From Asaia siamensis (lineage in GTDB: Bacteria > Pseudomonadota > Alphaproteobacteria > Acetobacterales > Acetobacteraceae), in the NCBI RefSeq assembly GCF_014635085.1, contig NZ_BMCH01000002.1:434001-498000 (forward strand): a stretch of DNA of 64,000 nucleotides, in the 5' to 3' direction. A program made the translations under genes and the position numbers. This document shows, in pieces, positions 46,915-57,075 of the stretch; position 1 is the first letter of the stretch, and every line of letters begins with the position of its first letter. Under the pieces are notes generated by a model. That model worked only from the letters and a program-made list of their open reading frames with translations. It was not told the origin of the DNA and searched no databases.

Positions 46915-49782
46915 GTGACCCGTAACGCCCCCCTCTGGCCAAACCAGGCTGCCGATCAATTTGTTTCCCGCCATAACGGGCCACGCCCCGGCGAGGTTGT
47001 CGCCATGCTTGAGACGCTTGGCGTTTCCTGCATTGATGCGCTGATCGAGCAGACGGTTCCTGCCGCCATTCTCGACCGCAAGGCCTCAGGCATCGGTCCG
47101 GCCCTGACGGAGAGCGAAGCCCTGGCGCGCCTGAAGCAGATCGCCAGCCGCAACGTCGTCATGCAGTCCATGATCGGGCAGGGCTATTACGGCACGGTTC
47201 TGCCGCCGGTAATCCAGCGCAATATCCTCGAAAATCCGGCATGGTACACGGCCTATACGCCCTATCAGCCCGAAATCAGCCAGGGTCGTCTTGAGGCGCT
47301 GCTGAACTTCCAGACGCTGGTCTGCGATCTGACCGGCCTCGATATCGCCAATGCGTCGCTGCTCGACGAAGCCACGGCCTGCGCCGAGGCGATGGCGCTT
47401 GCCCAGCGCAACGCTAAGACCAAGAGCACCGTGTTCTTTGTCGATGCCGACACCCATCCGCAGACGCTTGCGGTGCTGCGCACCCGCGCCGAGCCCCTTG
47501 GCTGGACCATCGTTGTCGGCAATCCCGAGACCGATCTCGATGCATCCGCCGTGTTCGGCGCGCTGCTCTCCTATCCCGGCAGCTCAGGCGCCGTGCGCGA
47601 TTTCCGCAATGTGATTGGGGCCCTTCACGAGAAGGGCGCGGTCGCAGCCCTGACCTGTGATCCGCTGGCGCTCGTCATGCTCGAAGCGCCCGGCAAGCTG
47701 GGTGCCGATATTGCCATCGGGTCGATGCAGCGTTTCGGTGTGCCGATGGGCTTTGGTGGCCCTCATGCCGGGTTCATGGCTGTTCGTGATGCCTACAAGC
47801 GCACCATGCCGGGCCGCCTTGTAGGCGTGTCGCGTGACAGCCGTGGCGCTCCGGCCTATCGTCTGGCGCTTCAGACGCGCGAGCAGCATATCCGTCGCGA
47901 AAAGGCGACGTCGAACATCTGCACGGCGCAGGTTCTGCTGGCTGTCATCGCCTCGATGTATGCCGTCTATCACGGCCCCGAGGGGCTGCGTGCCATTGCG
48001 CATCGTGTGAACCGTCTGGCCTCGATCCTGGCCGAAGGTCTGCGCGAACTGGCGGTCAGGGTCGAAACAAGCGTCTTTTTCGATACGATCACGATCGAAG
48101 CGGGTGATTCTGCCGCACTGGTGCTTGAGCGCGCCCGCAAGGCCGGGATCAACCTGCGCGACGCGGGCAATGGCCGTCTGGGCATCGCCTGCGACGAGAC
48201 CACCCAGCCCGATCACATCAAGGCGCTCTGGCGTTGCTTCTGCCCGGATGATGCCCGTCTTGCTGCGCTCGAAGCGAAGCTCGACGGCGCAACGACACTC
48301 CCGGCATCCCTGCAGCGCAGCGGGGCTTTCCTGACAGCTTCCGTGTTCCATGCCCATCGCTCTGAAACCGACCTGCTGCGTTACATGCGCCGTCTGTCGG
48401 ATATGGATCTGGCGCTGGATCGCACCATGATTCCGCTCGGCTCCTGCACCATGAAGCTGAACGCGACCGCCGAGATGATCCCCATCACCTGGCCGGAATT
48501 CGGGGCGCTGCATCCTTTCGCCCCCGCCGACCAGACGGAAGGCTATCATGAGCTGTTCGGTATTCTCGAACACGCGCTCTGTGCTGTCAGCGGTTATGAC
48601 GCCATTTCGCTTCAGCCCAACTCGGGCGCGCAGGGCGAATATGCAGGGCTTCTGGCCATTCGCGCCTATCATCAGGCCAATGGCCAGAGCGAGCGCGATG
48701 TCTGCCTGATCCCGGCTTCGGCCCATGGCACCAACCCGGCTTCGGCCCAGATGGTCGGTATGCGTGTGGTGGTGACGGCCTGCGATGCGGCAGGCAATGT
48801 CGATCTGGAGGATCTGCGAAAAAAGATCGCCCTGCATGAGGGGCGCATCGCCGCGCTGATGCTGACCTATCCTTCGACGCATGGTGTGTTCGAGGAAGCC
48901 GTTATGGAGATCTGTGATCTCGTTCACGAAGCGGGCGGTCAGGTCTATCTCGACGGGGCGAACATGAATGCGCAGGTCGGGCTTGCCCGTCCGGGTCTCT
49001 ATGGCGCGGATGTCTCGCATTTCAACCTGCATAAGACCTTCTGCATTCCGCATGGTGGCGGTGGCCCCGGCATGGGACCGATCGGCGTCAAGGCGCATCT
49101 CGCGCCGCATCTGCCGGGTCGTCCCGAAATGGGCGACGCGCGTGCCGTGTCAGCCGCGCCTTTCGGCTCGGCGTCGATCCTGCCGATCTCGGTCGCTTAT
49201 GTGCTGATGATGGGCGATGACGGGCTGCGTGAAGCCACCGAAATGGCCATTCTCAACGCCAATTACATCGCGGCCCGTCTCGAGGGGCATTATCCCGTGC
49301 TCTATCGTGGCAGCAACGGTCGCACGGCGCATGAATGCATCATCGACCTGCGCCCGCTCAAGGATGCTGTCGGCGTGACCGTTGATGATATCGCCAAGCG
49401 CCTGATCGATCATGGCTTCCATGCTCCGACGGTCAGCTTCCCGGTTGCTGGCACGTTCATGATCGAGCCGACGGAATCCGAAGGCAAGGCTGAACTGGAT
49501 CGCTTCTGCGATGCGATGATCGCCATCCGTCAGGAAATTGCGGCCATCGAAGCTGGCAATATTGCCATGGAAGCCAGCCCGCTGCGTCATGCACCGCATA
49601 GCACCGCCGATCTCGTTGGCGAGTGGGACCGCGCCTATGACCGCATGCAGGGTTGTTTCCCGAACGGCCTCGATCGCGTGAAATATTTCGCGCCGGTTAA
49701 TCGCATCGATAACGCCTGGGGTGATCGTAATCTGGTCTGCTCCTGCCCTGATATCTCCACCTACGCTGAAGCGGCGGAGTAA
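46915..49782 (+). CDS. gcvP: Glycine dehydrogenase (decarboxylating), fused P protein
   Basis: The PLP enzyme decarboxylates glycine and passes the aminomethyl group to GcvH. At 955 aa it is the single-chain form (N- and C-terminal halves fused), not the split GcvPA/GcvPB. It has [21 protein letters not shown] at the start, [40 protein letters not shown], and the PLP lysine in [21 protein letters not shown]. The start is GTG at 46915. A terminator sits upstream, so read-through or its own promoter is needed. Confidence 0.96.
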   Translation: MTRNAPLWPNQAADQFVSRHNGPRPGEVVAMLETLGVSCIDALIEQTVPAAILDRKASGIGPALTESEALARLKQIASRNVVMQSMIGQGYYGTVLPPVIQRNILENPAWYTAYTPYQPEISQGRLEALLNFQTLVCDLTGLDIANASLLDEATACAEAMALAQRNAKTKSTVFFVDADTHPQTLAVLRTRAEPLGWTIVVGNPETDLDASAVFGALLSYPGSSGAVRDFRNVIGALHEKGAVAALTCDPLALVMLEAPGKLGADIAIGSMQRFGVPMGFGGPHAGFMAVRDAYKRTMPGRLVGVSRDSRGAPAYRLALQTREQHIRREKATSNICTAQVLLAVIASMYAVYHGPEGLRAIAHRVNRLASILAEGLRELAVRVETSVFFDTITIEAGDSAALVLERARKAGINLRDAGNGRLGIACDETTQPDHIKALWRCFCPDDARLAALEAKLDGATTLPASLQRSGAFLTASVFHAHRSETDLLRYMRRLSDMDLALDRTMIPLGSCTMKLNATAEMIPITWPEFGALHPFAPADQTEGYHELFGILEHALCAVSGYDAISLQPNSGAQGEYAGLLAIRAYHQANGQSERDVCLIPASAHGTNPASAQMVGMRVVVTACDAAGNVDLEDLRKKIALHEGRIAALMLTYPSTHGVFEEAVMEICDLVHEAGGQVYLDGANMNAQVGLARPGLYGADVSHFNLHKTFCIPHGGGGPGMGPIGVKAHLAPHLPGRPEMGDARAVSAAPFGSASILPISVAYVLMMGDDGLREATEMAILNANYIAARLEGHYPVLYRGSNGRTAHECIIDLRPLKDAVGVTVDDIAKRLIDHGFHAPTVSFPVAGTFMIEPTESEGKAELDRFCDAMIAIRQEIAAIEAGNIAMEASPLRHAPHSTADLVGEWDRAYDRMQGCFPNGLDRVKYFAPVNRIDNAWGDRNLVCSCPDISTYAEAAE

Positions 49783-49790
49783 GAGGGTCT

Positions 49791-49828
49791 GTTCCCCGCC
49801 TCCTGGTGAGGTGGGGAACTTCTTTTTC
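49791..49828 (+). terminator. Terminator after gcvP
   Basis: GTTCCCC and CTC pair with GAG and GGGGAAC (one mismatch position on each side) around a short loop, followed by TTCTTTTTC, 8 bp after the gcvP stop codon. Confidence 0.85.
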
Positions 49829-49935
49829 TGAAGAAAAAAAGCAAAAAGACTTTTATCTCAAGAAAACTGGCGTGCTGCTTGTTTGGTCAGTGACCGACAG
49901 GCGAAGGTTTTCTGGCTCTTTTTTAAAAAGAGCCC

Positions 49936-50403
49936 TTATTTTTCATCCTGACGTACATGCACCCAGACGCCGTTGGTCAATTCGACCAGTTTCTGAGGCG
50001 TCATGCGGACCGAGGCCGTGATTGATCCGGCAGCCGGGATGATTTCCTCGAACTGCAGCAGCGATTCATCGCAATAGACAGGAAGTGGTGCGGGTAGACC
50101 GAAAGGGCATACGCCGCCAACGGGGTGGCTTGTGACTTCCAGCACGGCTTCAGGCCCCAGAAAGCGGGGCTTGCCCCCCAATGCCTCGCGGGCGCGCCGA
50201 TTGTCGAGCCGTGCCGTCCCTGCCATCACGACTAGGACGATCCTGCCCCCTGCATCGACGCAGAGCGTCTTGGCGATTTGGTCTGGGGCGACCTTGTGCA
50301 CCTCGGCTGCCTCAAGAACCGTCGCCGTGCTCAACCCGTCATCGATTATCGCGAGTTCAGGGGCGAGGCGGGCGAGTTCGTCGCGAACGGAGTCAAGGCT
50401 CAT
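49936..50403 (-). CDS. YbaK/EbsC-family aminoacyl-tRNA deacylase-like protein
   Basis: A 155-aa YbaK-fold protein with AKTLCVDAGGRIVLVVMAGTARLDNRRAREALGG, the conserved GGVCPFGLPAPLPVYCDESL segment, and EEIIPAAGSITASVRMTPQKLVELT. Members hydrolyse mischarged Cys- or Ala-tRNA(Pro); the exact editing substrate cannot be told here. It begins 7 bp after the TonB-like gene and is probably co-transcribed with it. Confidence 0.87.
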   Translation of the reverse strand: MSLDSVRDELARLAPELAIIDDGLSTATVLEAAEVHKVAPDQIAKTLCVDAGGRIVLVVMAGTARLDNRRAREALGGKPRFLGPEAVLEVTSHPVGGVCPFGLPAPLPVYCDESLLQFEEIIPAAGSITASVRMTPQKLVELTNGVWVHVRQDEK

Positions 50404-50410
50404 GGCAGGC

Positions 50411-51541
50411 TCAGCGTCTGATCAGAATGTAATTGATCGTCAGATCAATATCGAAATGGTCGCCCTTCATGTCAGGCGGCACAGGCGGCAGGCGCGCGCC
50501 CTGGAACATGCCGGTCGTCGCCGCATCGAGTGAATACGATCCCGACTGGCCTGTCAGGCGCACCGATTTGACGCGGCCCGTGCGGTCCAGAACGACATGC
50601 ACGGAAGAGGGTCCGTCTTCGCCGTTCTTGATGGCATCTTCCGGATAATAGAGATGGGCACGAATCCAGCGGTCAATCTCGCTGCCGTAATCGTCACTGA
50701 CACCCTTGATCGTATTGCGCGTCATGAAAGGCGCGTTGATCTGACCATTGGTCGAAAGTGGCCCGAGTGACATGTCGATGGGGGCGCCCGACCCGCCGCG
50801 GCGGCCGCGTTGACGACGTGGGGCAGAGGGCGCCTCACCGAAATCAAGCGTCGTCATGTTTGCGAAAGGATTATCCGACTGCTTCGGCGTGGGGCGACGG
50901 CTCGACCGGTGACTATGGGCGTGCGTCTGGCTCTGCTTGCCGGATTTCGGAATGCCGGGGCTGACTGGGCGTTCGGTCTGCGTTTTCGTCAGCTCGGTCG
51001 AGGGGCCGTCAGGTACGGGGGGCGCTGAAGGCGCGGTCGGTGTAGGCACAGCCGGGGTCGGTGTCGATTCCTGTTCGTCAGGCTGCTGCTCCTGCTGCGT
51101 GTCCTTGCTGCTTGCCGAAGGGGCATCATGACTCGTGGAGGGTTTCTCCTCGCCGCCCGGCTTGTCTTCATGAGGGCCTGCCATGCCGCTTTTGGTGGGC
51201 GGCGCGAACATCATTTCGACCTGCGGCTGTTCCATGCCGTTGGGCTCGCCATGAGCATGGCGTGCGCTCTCGTAGATCAGCAGTCCGATCAGCAGCGCAT
51301 GGGCGATTGCCGAGGCGATCAACACGGTCGTGACGCCCGAATCCTCGAGCACCTGCGGGCGGATCAGCGAGGCGCCGGCTGGCTTGACCGGCGGTTCCGA
51401 GGCTGTTCTTGGTTCGTAATGGCTGAGCCTTGCCCTCGTGCCGGCCATGGGGGGCAGGGCGCGCGTCTTCAGTGCCGCCGGTGCAAAAAGCAACGGCTCG
51501 TTTCGTGTCCGTTTCTTGCCAGGACGCGAGGCAGAGGCCAC
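50411..51541 (-). CDS. TonB-like energy transducer
   Basis: A 376-aa protein with a cytoplasmic N-terminal tail, one TM helix around residues 71-89 (TTVLIASAIAHALLIGLLIY), and a long Pro/Ser/Thr/Gln-rich periplasmic linker (residues 105-225). The C-terminal TonB fold includes IRAHLYYPEDAIKNGEDGPSSV and GRVKSVRLTGQSGSYSLDAA. It would couple the inner-membrane proton gradient to outer-membrane receptors. No exbB, exbD or receptor gene is nearby. The start is GTG at 51541; ATG 51448 is an alternative. Precise partner unknown. Confidence 0.78.
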   Translation of the reverse strand: MASASRPGKKRTRNEPLLFAPAALKTRALPPMAGTRARLSHYEPRTASEPPVKPAGASLIRPQVLEDSGVTTVLIASAIAHALLIGLLIYESARHAHGEPNGMEQPQVEMMFAPPTKSGMAGPHEDKPGGEEKPSTSHDAPSASSKDTQQEQQPDEQESTPTPAVPTPTAPSAPPVPDGPSTELTKTQTERPVSPGIPKSGKQSQTHAHSHRSSRRPTPKQSDNPFANMTTLDFGEAPSAPRRQRGRRGGSGAPIDMSLGPLSTNGQINAPFMTRNTIKGVSDDYGSEIDRWIRAHLYYPEDAIKNGEDGPSSVHVVLDRTGRVKSVRLTGQSGSYSLDAATTGMFQGARLPPVPPDMKGDHFDIDLTINYILIRR

Positions 51542-51748
51542 ACCTGACGAGGGCGGAGCCGGATCAACGGGCTGTGTGCGTGTCAGAAGAACACCTGTAG
51601 AGAATCAGAACACACGCCACCACGTGATCGGGCAGGTGACGAACTCTGCATGACGACACGATCTGGCACTTGCCTCTATCATGACATTGGACCCCTGCTC
51701 TTGCCAAGCGGGCGAGACGGTCGCGCTGTAATGGAAGAAGAGAATCAT

Positions 51749-52390
51749 ATGCCCGAAGACCCGGACCTCTATACCTGTCTTGGGCAGGACCCAGCCCTTG
51801 CGGCGGCGATCGATCGTATCGGGCCCTGTCGCCTCAGGGGATCTGACGGCAAGACACCCTATCAGGCGTTGTTTCGCGCCATTATCGGTCAGCAACTGCA
51901 TGGCAGGGCGGCGGAAGCGATTCTGGGGCGCGTCTGCGCGCTGACAGATGGCGTCATGCCCGAGCCGGAAGCCCTTCTAGCGCAAAATGATGAGGTCTTG
52001 AGAGCCTGCGGCCTGTCTGCCTCGAAACTGCTTGCGCTGCGTGGTCTGGCCGAAGCCAGGCTGACAGGCGTGGTGCCCGGGCTCGAAGAAGCCGCCTCGC
52101 TGAGCGATGAGGCATTGATTGCGCGTCTCATCACCCTGCGTGGCATCGGGCGCTGGACGGTGGAGATGTTGCTCATCTTTACATTAAATCGGCGTGATGT
52201 GCTGCCAGTAGATGATTTTGGCGTGCGTGCGGGCTGGCAGAAGCTCCATGGACTCGCAGAGCCGCCCAAACCTGCGGCCCTGCGCCGGGAGGGGGAGCGT
52301 TTCAGCCCTCATCGCTCGGCGCTGGCATGGTATCTCTGGCGCGCCTCGGAAGAGGGCAAGACGATCAAGAACCCGCTGACGGGCGATTGA
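51749..52390 (+). CDS. DNA-3-methyladenine glycosylase II (AlkA type)
   Basis: A 213-aa HhH-superfamily glycosylase. It has LFRAIIGQQLHGRAAEAILGRV, the helix-hairpin-helix LITLRGIGRWTVEMLLIFTL, and the catalytic Asp in LPVDDFGVRAGWQKLHGL. It excises alkylated purines. The start at 51749 follows a GAAGAAGAG purine run; longer starts lack a site. The hairpin overlapping its stop codon (52381-52408) probably helps end both this and the convergent M20 gene. Confidence 0.9.
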   Translation: MPEDPDLYTCLGQDPALAAAIDRIGPCRLRGSDGKTPYQALFRAIIGQQLHGRAAEAILGRVCALTDGVMPEPEALLAQNDEVLRACGLSASKLLALRGLAEARLTGVVPGLEEAASLSDEALIARLITLRGIGRWTVEMLLIFTLNRRDVLPVDDFGVRAGWQKLHGLAEPPKPAALRREGERFSPHRSALAWYLWRASEEGKTIKNPLTGD

Positions 52391-52419
52391 GGGAGTCCCT
52401 CATCGCCCACAGACCCTGA

Positions 52420-53811
52420 TCAGTTCTGCGAAAGGGCCGGGATGATGGAAAGCAGGAAATGCATGCCGGGCGTGATGGCAGAGAGCGGCACGCGCTCATT
52501 CAGCCCATGGCTGAAATTATCAGAGGATTTCATGAAGATCGGGCTCGCCCCGTAGGCGGGCACCCCTTTCTCCCTGAACCACATGCTGTCGCTTGCGCCT
52601 GAGCTCATGCTGGCAAAGACCGGGACATCGGGAAAAGCCTGCTGGGCTGCGGTGACGACAGCGGTGGGAAGCGGGCCGTTCATGGGCGAAGGCTGGGTTT
52701 CCACGGAGCCTTCACTTCGATCTTCGATACGCACCGCCGGGTTATCGATGATGGCAGCCAGCTCGTGGATGATGTCCATACGGGAGTGGCCGGGGAAAAT
52801 GCGGCAATTGATATTGGCTTCCGCGCGCTGTGGCAGCGCATTGAGGGCGTGGCCACCTTCAATTCTGGTCGGCACGCAGGTCGTTCCGATGGCGCCCACG
52901 AGGGAGGGTTCGGCACGCAGCGTTGCCACGGCCTGTGCATTATCCGGGCTGGCGGCAAAGACGCGCATGGCCGAGGCCAGATGGGGGGTGGTGAAACGCG
53001 CGGCGTTGAGGAAATAGCTGCGCGTCAGCGCATTCAGCTCGGGCCGGAATGGATGGGCTTGGATTTTCACGAGCGCCTGAGCCAGGGTCGTTATGGCATT
53101 ATGTGCTTGTGGCTCAGAGGAGTGGCCACCCGGATCGGTGACGGTCAGTGCGATATCGGCATAGGTCTTTTCAGCCCCTGACCAGCTGTAGAAAAGCGGT
53201 TGGCCGCTTTCTTCATCAAGGGTGCCACCACCGACATCGAGATTGAGAACTTCCTGCGCGTTGGAAAGCTGGCTGGCCAGGATCTGGCCCGTCTTCATCG
53301 TGGTTTCTTCATCGCCCGAAAGCGCGAGAATGATGTCACGCTTTGGCTTGTAGCCCTGGTGATACAGATGAAGCAGCGCTGTGATAGCCAGAGCGTTGCT
53401 CATTTTCATGTCAGAGGCGCCACGACCGTAGAGATAGCCATTTTCCACGACAGGGGTGAAAGGGTCGCGTGCCCAGTCGGAAGCACGAGCGGCCACCACA
53501 TCCATATGGCCGGAAATGACCAGAGGCTTGAGCGCGCTGTCCTGCCCGGCCCAGCGCAGCACCATATAGGCCGTGTCGTTCAGTCTGGTGATGGTGATGG
53601 CATCAGCGGGAAAGCCGCCATCGACCAGTGTCTTGCGATAGAGTTCCGCCACATTGATGGTCTGGTTATCCGCCCCGGCGACCGAATGAAGGGCAATGGA
53701 ATCCTTGGCCAGGGTAAGCGCCTGAAGCCCGTCCCGCGTCAGGGCGGGAAGCGGGTCGGCCTGCGCGGAACCGATGGAAAGCAGCAGTAACAGCGCGGCG
53801 CGTTTGAGCAT
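52420..53811 (-). CDS. Exported M20-family metallopeptidase
   Basis: A 463-aa protein with a signal peptide (cleavage near AQA-DPL). M20 metal-site motifs are all present: LVISGHMDVVAA, GRGASDMKMSNA, SGDEETTMKTGQ and LNLDVGGGT. The dimerisation domain follows (GGHSSEP), then the last ligand segment MKSSDNFSHGLNERVPL. Members are carboxypeptidases or aminoacylases; the substrate is unknown. It lies 31 bp downstream of the alpha/beta hydrolase gene (reading leftwards), probably the same operon. Confidence 0.92.
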   Translation of the reverse strand: MLKRAALLLLLSIGSAQADPLPALTRDGLQALTLAKDSIALHSVAGADNQTINVAELYRKTLVDGGFPADAITITRLNDTAYMVLRWAGQDSALKPLVISGHMDVVAARASDWARDPFTPVVENGYLYGRGASDMKMSNALAITALLHLYHQGYKPKRDIILALSGDEETTMKTGQILASQLSNAQEVLNLDVGGGTLDEESGQPLFYSWSGAEKTYADIALTVTDPGGHSSEPQAHNAITTLAQALVKIQAHPFRPELNALTRSYFLNAARFTTPHLASAMRVFAASPDNAQAVATLRAEPSLVGAIGTTCVPTRIEGGHALNALPQRAEANINCRIFPGHSRMDIIHELAAIIDNPAVRIEDRSEGSVETQPSPMNGPLPTAVVTAAQQAFPDVPVFASMSSGASDSMWFREKGVPAYGASPIFMKSSDNFSHGLNERVPLSAITPGMHFLLSIIPALSQN

Positions 53812-53842
53812 GAGGCGATACCTTGAAGAGAGGGCTTACCGA

Positions 53843-54622
53843 TCAGATGGTCTCGATGAACCCAAGCATCTTTTCAGAAAAGAGCTTTGGGTTGTCAGCA
53901 TGGAGCCAATGGCCCGCATCGGGAATGGTCTCAAGCCGGTAATTGGGGAAAAGCCTGCGCATGACCGGTTCGTGATCCTTGCCGATATAGGGAGAGTGCT
54001 CCCCTCTCAGAAAGAGTGTCGGCCCTTCATAGACGTACCCTTCGGGAACATAGGGCCAGTTTTCGATATTGGTCATCGAATTGGTGATGTCCTGCAGGCC
54101 GATCTGCCAGCCCGGTTCGGTGCCGAGCCTGACATTCTGCAGCATCAGATCGCGGACGCTGCGATTGGGGATGTCCTTCGCCAGAAGCTGGTCTGCCTGC
54201 TGCCGGTCGAGCTGATCGGGAAAATGGATATGCAGCATGGCTTCTGCCAGGGCTGCCTGACCGAAGCCGGTGCGGGCAGGGGCCATGTCGCCTATCAGGA
54301 TGCCGGCAACGAGTTCGGGATATTGCAGTGCCATGATCATGGCGACCTTGCCGCCCATCGAGTGCCCGACCAGAATGGCGGGGAGCGCCTCATGGGCTCG
54401 AAGGGTCTCGACCACATCGTCGACCATGGCGGGAAAATCCATGGGGCCGTGCGGGCTTTCGCCATGGTTGCGAAGGTCGAGCGCCAGGGTGCGATGTGTG
54501 CGCGACACCTGACGCTGGAGAAAGCCCATATTGCGCGCTCGTCCGAACAGGCCGTGCAGAAAAACGACTGGCGGGTGTCCCCCCGGTTGGGCCGGGAGGC
54601 GTTCGATGACGTTCAGCAGCAC
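53843..54622 (-). CDS. Alpha/beta-hydrolase (YbfF-type esterase)
   Basis: A 259-aa hydrolase with oxyanion HG motif VVFLHGLFGRARNMG, Ser nucleophile in LVGHSMGGKVAMI, an acid residue in the FLRGEHSPYI region, and the last His in IPDAGHWLHADNPKL. The NHGESPHG turn after LALDLR is typical of this group. The natural substrate is unknown. It is immediately upstream of the M20 peptidase gene. Confidence 0.9.
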   Translation of the reverse strand: MLLNVIERLPAQPGGHPPVVFLHGLFGRARNMGFLQRQVSRTHRTLALDLRNHGESPHGPMDFPAMVDDVVETLRAHEALPAILVGHSMGGKVAMIMALQYPELVAGILIGDMAPARTGFGQAALAEAMLHIHFPDQLDRQQADQLLAKDIPNRSVRDLMLQNVRLGTEPGWQIGLQDITNSMTNIENWPYVPEGYVYEGPTLFLRGEHSPYIGKDHEPVMRRLFPNYRLETIPDAGHWLHADNPKLFSEKMLGFIETI

Positions 54623-54747
54623 AGTAGAGGCTCCTTTCGGGGAGGCAGAATGAGCGAAGTCTGGGGTTTTCTGTTGCCTGCGGCAAGTCCGGGCGACAAT
54701 AAGGGCATCGCTCTCCGCTTGTCTTCAAAGCCGTGTGAGGATCTTTC

Positions 54748-56538
54748 TTGGCCTCAGGGTTTCGCAGAATTGTCGACTGGTTTCAGCATGTGATGCACGT
54801 GCCGTACTATGTGCGTGCGCTCGTTCGATCCAATGAAATCTGGTTGACCGTCCTTGCCGCGGGCGTTGGTATCCTGGCCGGGCTGAGCGTCTGGGTCATG
54901 ACACGCAGCACGCTTTATGCCCATCGCGTGCTCTACGCCCTTCATAATGACGGGCGTCTTTCCGGGCTGACCAGCCTGAGCCCGTGGCGCACCGTGCTCA
55001 TGCCCAGTCTTGGCGGGCTCGTGCTTGGGGTTTTCGGGGTGATGCTCGCCCGTCGATTCAGCCACCGCCCGGTTGACCCGATCGAGGCCAATGCCCTGCG
55101 TGGCGGACGCATGTCGGTGCGAGACAGCGCTATCGTCGCCTTCCAGACCTTTCTTTCGAACGGAAGTGGCGCGTCTCTTGGGCTGGAGGCCGGATTTACC
55201 CAGATTGCCGCAGCGCTGGGAAGCCGATGCGGGCGTCTCTTCCGGGTGCGTCGGGCGGATCTGCGCATTCTCGTCGGCTGTGGTGCGGGTGGCGCGATCG
55301 GCGCGGCCTTCAACGCGCCTATCGCCGGGGCCTTCTATGCTTTCGAGCTGGTGATCGGCACCTATTCGCTCGTCAATCTCGCGCCCGTCGCCGTTGCGAC
55401 CATTGCTGCTGTCGGTACGGCCCATTTCCTGGGGGGTGTCAGTACCACGCTGACGCTTCTGCCTCATGCGCCGCTTACCCTGCATGAAACAATGCCTGTG
55501 CTAGTGCTTGGGGTGTTCTGCGGACTGGTGGGCATCGCGACGATGCGTGGCGTGACCCTGGCGGAAACCCTGTTCCGACTGGTTCCGCTGCCGGTCTGGC
55601 TGCGCCCTGCGCTGGGTGGCGTCGTGGTGGGGGTGCTGGCGCTTTATTCGCCGTCCATCCTGTCGGCGGGTCACTCGGCAGTCATCAAGGTGCTGGAAGA
55701 AGGGTTGCAGCCACTTCCTCTGTTGCTGCTGCTGGTTCTGAAAGTGACAGCCTCTTCCATCTCGATCGGCAGTGGGTTTCGTGGCGGGCTGTTCTTTGCC
55801 TCGCTTTATCTTGGTGTGCTGGCAGGGTCGCTTTATGGCTTCGGCATTGCGGCTCTGGGTGTTGGTGGTTTGTCCGTTGCGAGCTGTGCCGTTCTGGGCA
55901 TGAGTGCCACGGCGGTTGCGATCATCGGCGTGCCGATGACCATGACCTGTCTCATTCTCGAGATGACAGCCGATCTGTCGCTTGCCAGCGGCGTGCTGCT
56001 GGCAAGCGTGCTGTCGATGCTCACCGTGCGTCGGCTGTTTGGCTATTCCTTCGCCACCTGGCGTTTTCATCAGCGTGGCGAATCGATTCGTTCAGCCATC
56101 GATGTGAGCTGGCTCAGGGCGCTCACGGTCGGACGCCTGATGCAGCGTGAATTCCCATGCAGGCCGGCTGACATGACTGTGGGTGAGGCACGGCAGTGCT
56201 GCCCGCTCGGCATGGGGCCTCTTGTGGTTCTGACAGACGGGGTGCGGCGCTATCGCGGGATCGTGTTGGTGTCCGAGATCCATTCCCCGGATCATCCGCC
56301 GGAACGGCTGCTGGAAGCGCTGGCCCTGCATCGGGAGATCATGCTTCTCCCCGGTATGGCATGTGAGGAGGCCGTGCATTTCTTCGAGCGTGCTGAAGCC
56401 GACGCTCTCGTTGTGGTTGAAAATGACTCCACGTGTCGGATCGTGGGGCTCCTGAGCGAGAAATACGTGCTGCGTCGTTACGCTGAGGCACTGGATCGCA
56501 CGAGGCGCGAGCTGGCCGGTGAGGCGCGCAGGGTCTGA
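54748..56538 (+). CDS. ClC-family channel/transporter-like protein with C-terminal CBS region
   Basis: A 596-aa protein with about ten TM helices and a cytoplasmic CBS-like C-terminal part (residues about 465-580). The ClC core is recognisable: SNGSGASLGLEAGFTQIAAALGS, GCGAGGAIGAAFNAPIAGAFYAFEL, SISIGSGFRGGLFFASLYLG. The usual selectivity motifs GSGIP, GREGP and GxFxP are changed (GLEAG, GGLFFA), though the gating-type Glu is kept. The start is TTG at 54748 with GAGGA upstream. Transport of chloride is uncertain; another anion or a regulatory role is possible. Confidence 0.83.
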   Translation: MASGFRRIVDWFQHVMHVPYYVRALVRSNEIWLTVLAAGVGILAGLSVWVMTRSTLYAHRVLYALHNDGRLSGLTSLSPWRTVLMPSLGGLVLGVFGVMLARRFSHRPVDPIEANALRGGRMSVRDSAIVAFQTFLSNGSGASLGLEAGFTQIAAALGSRCGRLFRVRRADLRILVGCGAGGAIGAAFNAPIAGAFYAFELVIGTYSLVNLAPVAVATIAAVGTAHFLGGVSTTLTLLPHAPLTLHETMPVLVLGVFCGLVGIATMRGVTLAETLFRLVPLPVWLRPALGGVVVGVLALYSPSILSAGHSAVIKVLEEGLQPLPLLLLLVLKVTASSISIGSGFRGGLFFASLYLGVLAGSLYGFGIAALGVGGLSVASCAVLGMSATAVAIIGVPMTMTCLILEMTADLSLASGVLLASVLSMLTVRRLFGYSFATWRFHQRGESIRSAIDVSWLRALTVGRLMQREFPCRPADMTVGEARQCCPLGMGPLVVLTDGVRRYRGIVLVSEIHSPDHPPERLLEALALHREIMLLPGMACEEAVHFFERAEADALVVVENDSTCRIVGLLSEKYVLRRYAEALDRTRRELAGEARRV

Positions 56539-56585
56539 GCGGCCTGAATGACACCAAGAATTCATTGTCCTGCAGTTACGAGGCG

Positions 56586-56645
56586 TTGACAGGACACGTC
56601 TTGATGGGTAGCAACCGCGCACCAAGGACTCCCCGCTCCGGGGAG
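56586..56645 (+). promoter_or_regulatory. Candidate promoter and 5' hairpin of the F0 operon
   Basis: TTGACA at 56586-56591 and a weak -10 (TAGCAA, 56609-56614, extended TGGG) have 17-base spacing. CTCCCCG (56629-56635) and CGGGGAG (56639-56645) form a perfect 7-bp hairpin about 10 bases before the atpI ribosome site. Confidence 0.5.
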
Positions 56646-56664
56646 AAAGGCGAGGTATGGAATC

Positions 56665-57006
56665 GTGGGCGCACAGGACGACCTGAACGTTTCCTCGCAA
56701 GCGGGAGAAAGCGCTGACAGCTTCGATAGAAGGCTGGCTGATGCTGAGGCCCGGATGCGCGGCAAGAGCGGTAAGGCGGACACGAGCACCACAGAGCAAG
56801 AAGGCAGTGCCGACTATTCGGCATTCGGCCTTGCGATGAGGATCGGAACCGAAATGGTTGCGGCGCTCATCGTTGGTGTTGTTCTGGGCTACGGGCTTGA
56901 TCGCCTGTGCGGAACAAAACCCCTGTTTCTTATCCTTTTCTCGCTCGTCGGCGGTGCAGCAGGGATGCTGAATGTCTGGCGTGCGGTGAAAAACGCCAAC
57001 GTCTGA
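56665..57006 (+). CDS. atpI: ATP synthase accessory protein AtpI
   Basis: A 113-aa protein with a long charged N-terminal tail and two TM helices (MVAALIVGVVLGYGLDRLCG and a second, FLILFSLVGGAAGMLNVWRA). AtpI assists assembly of the F0 c-ring. It starts with GTG after GCGAGG, and is the first gene of the F0 operon. The F1 genes are elsewhere, as is usual in Rhodospirillales. Confidence 0.88.
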   Translation: MGAQDDLNVSSQAGESADSFDRRLADAEARMRGKSGKADTSTTEQEGSADYSAFGLAMRIGTEMVAALIVGVVLGYGLDRLCGTKPLFLILFSLVGGAAGMLNVWRAVKNANV

Positions 57007-57075
57007 CAGCGTGGCGCAGTTTTCTGCGTCTTGTTTATTGGTTTCATGGAGCTTTCGGGTTGTCGGAAGCTCTGA

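Noticed and set aside
47584-49110. 508-codon minus-strand frame inside gcvP
   Set aside because: A long antisense shadow of a GC-rich gene; its product has no recognisable fold, while gcvP motifs on the plus strand are clear.
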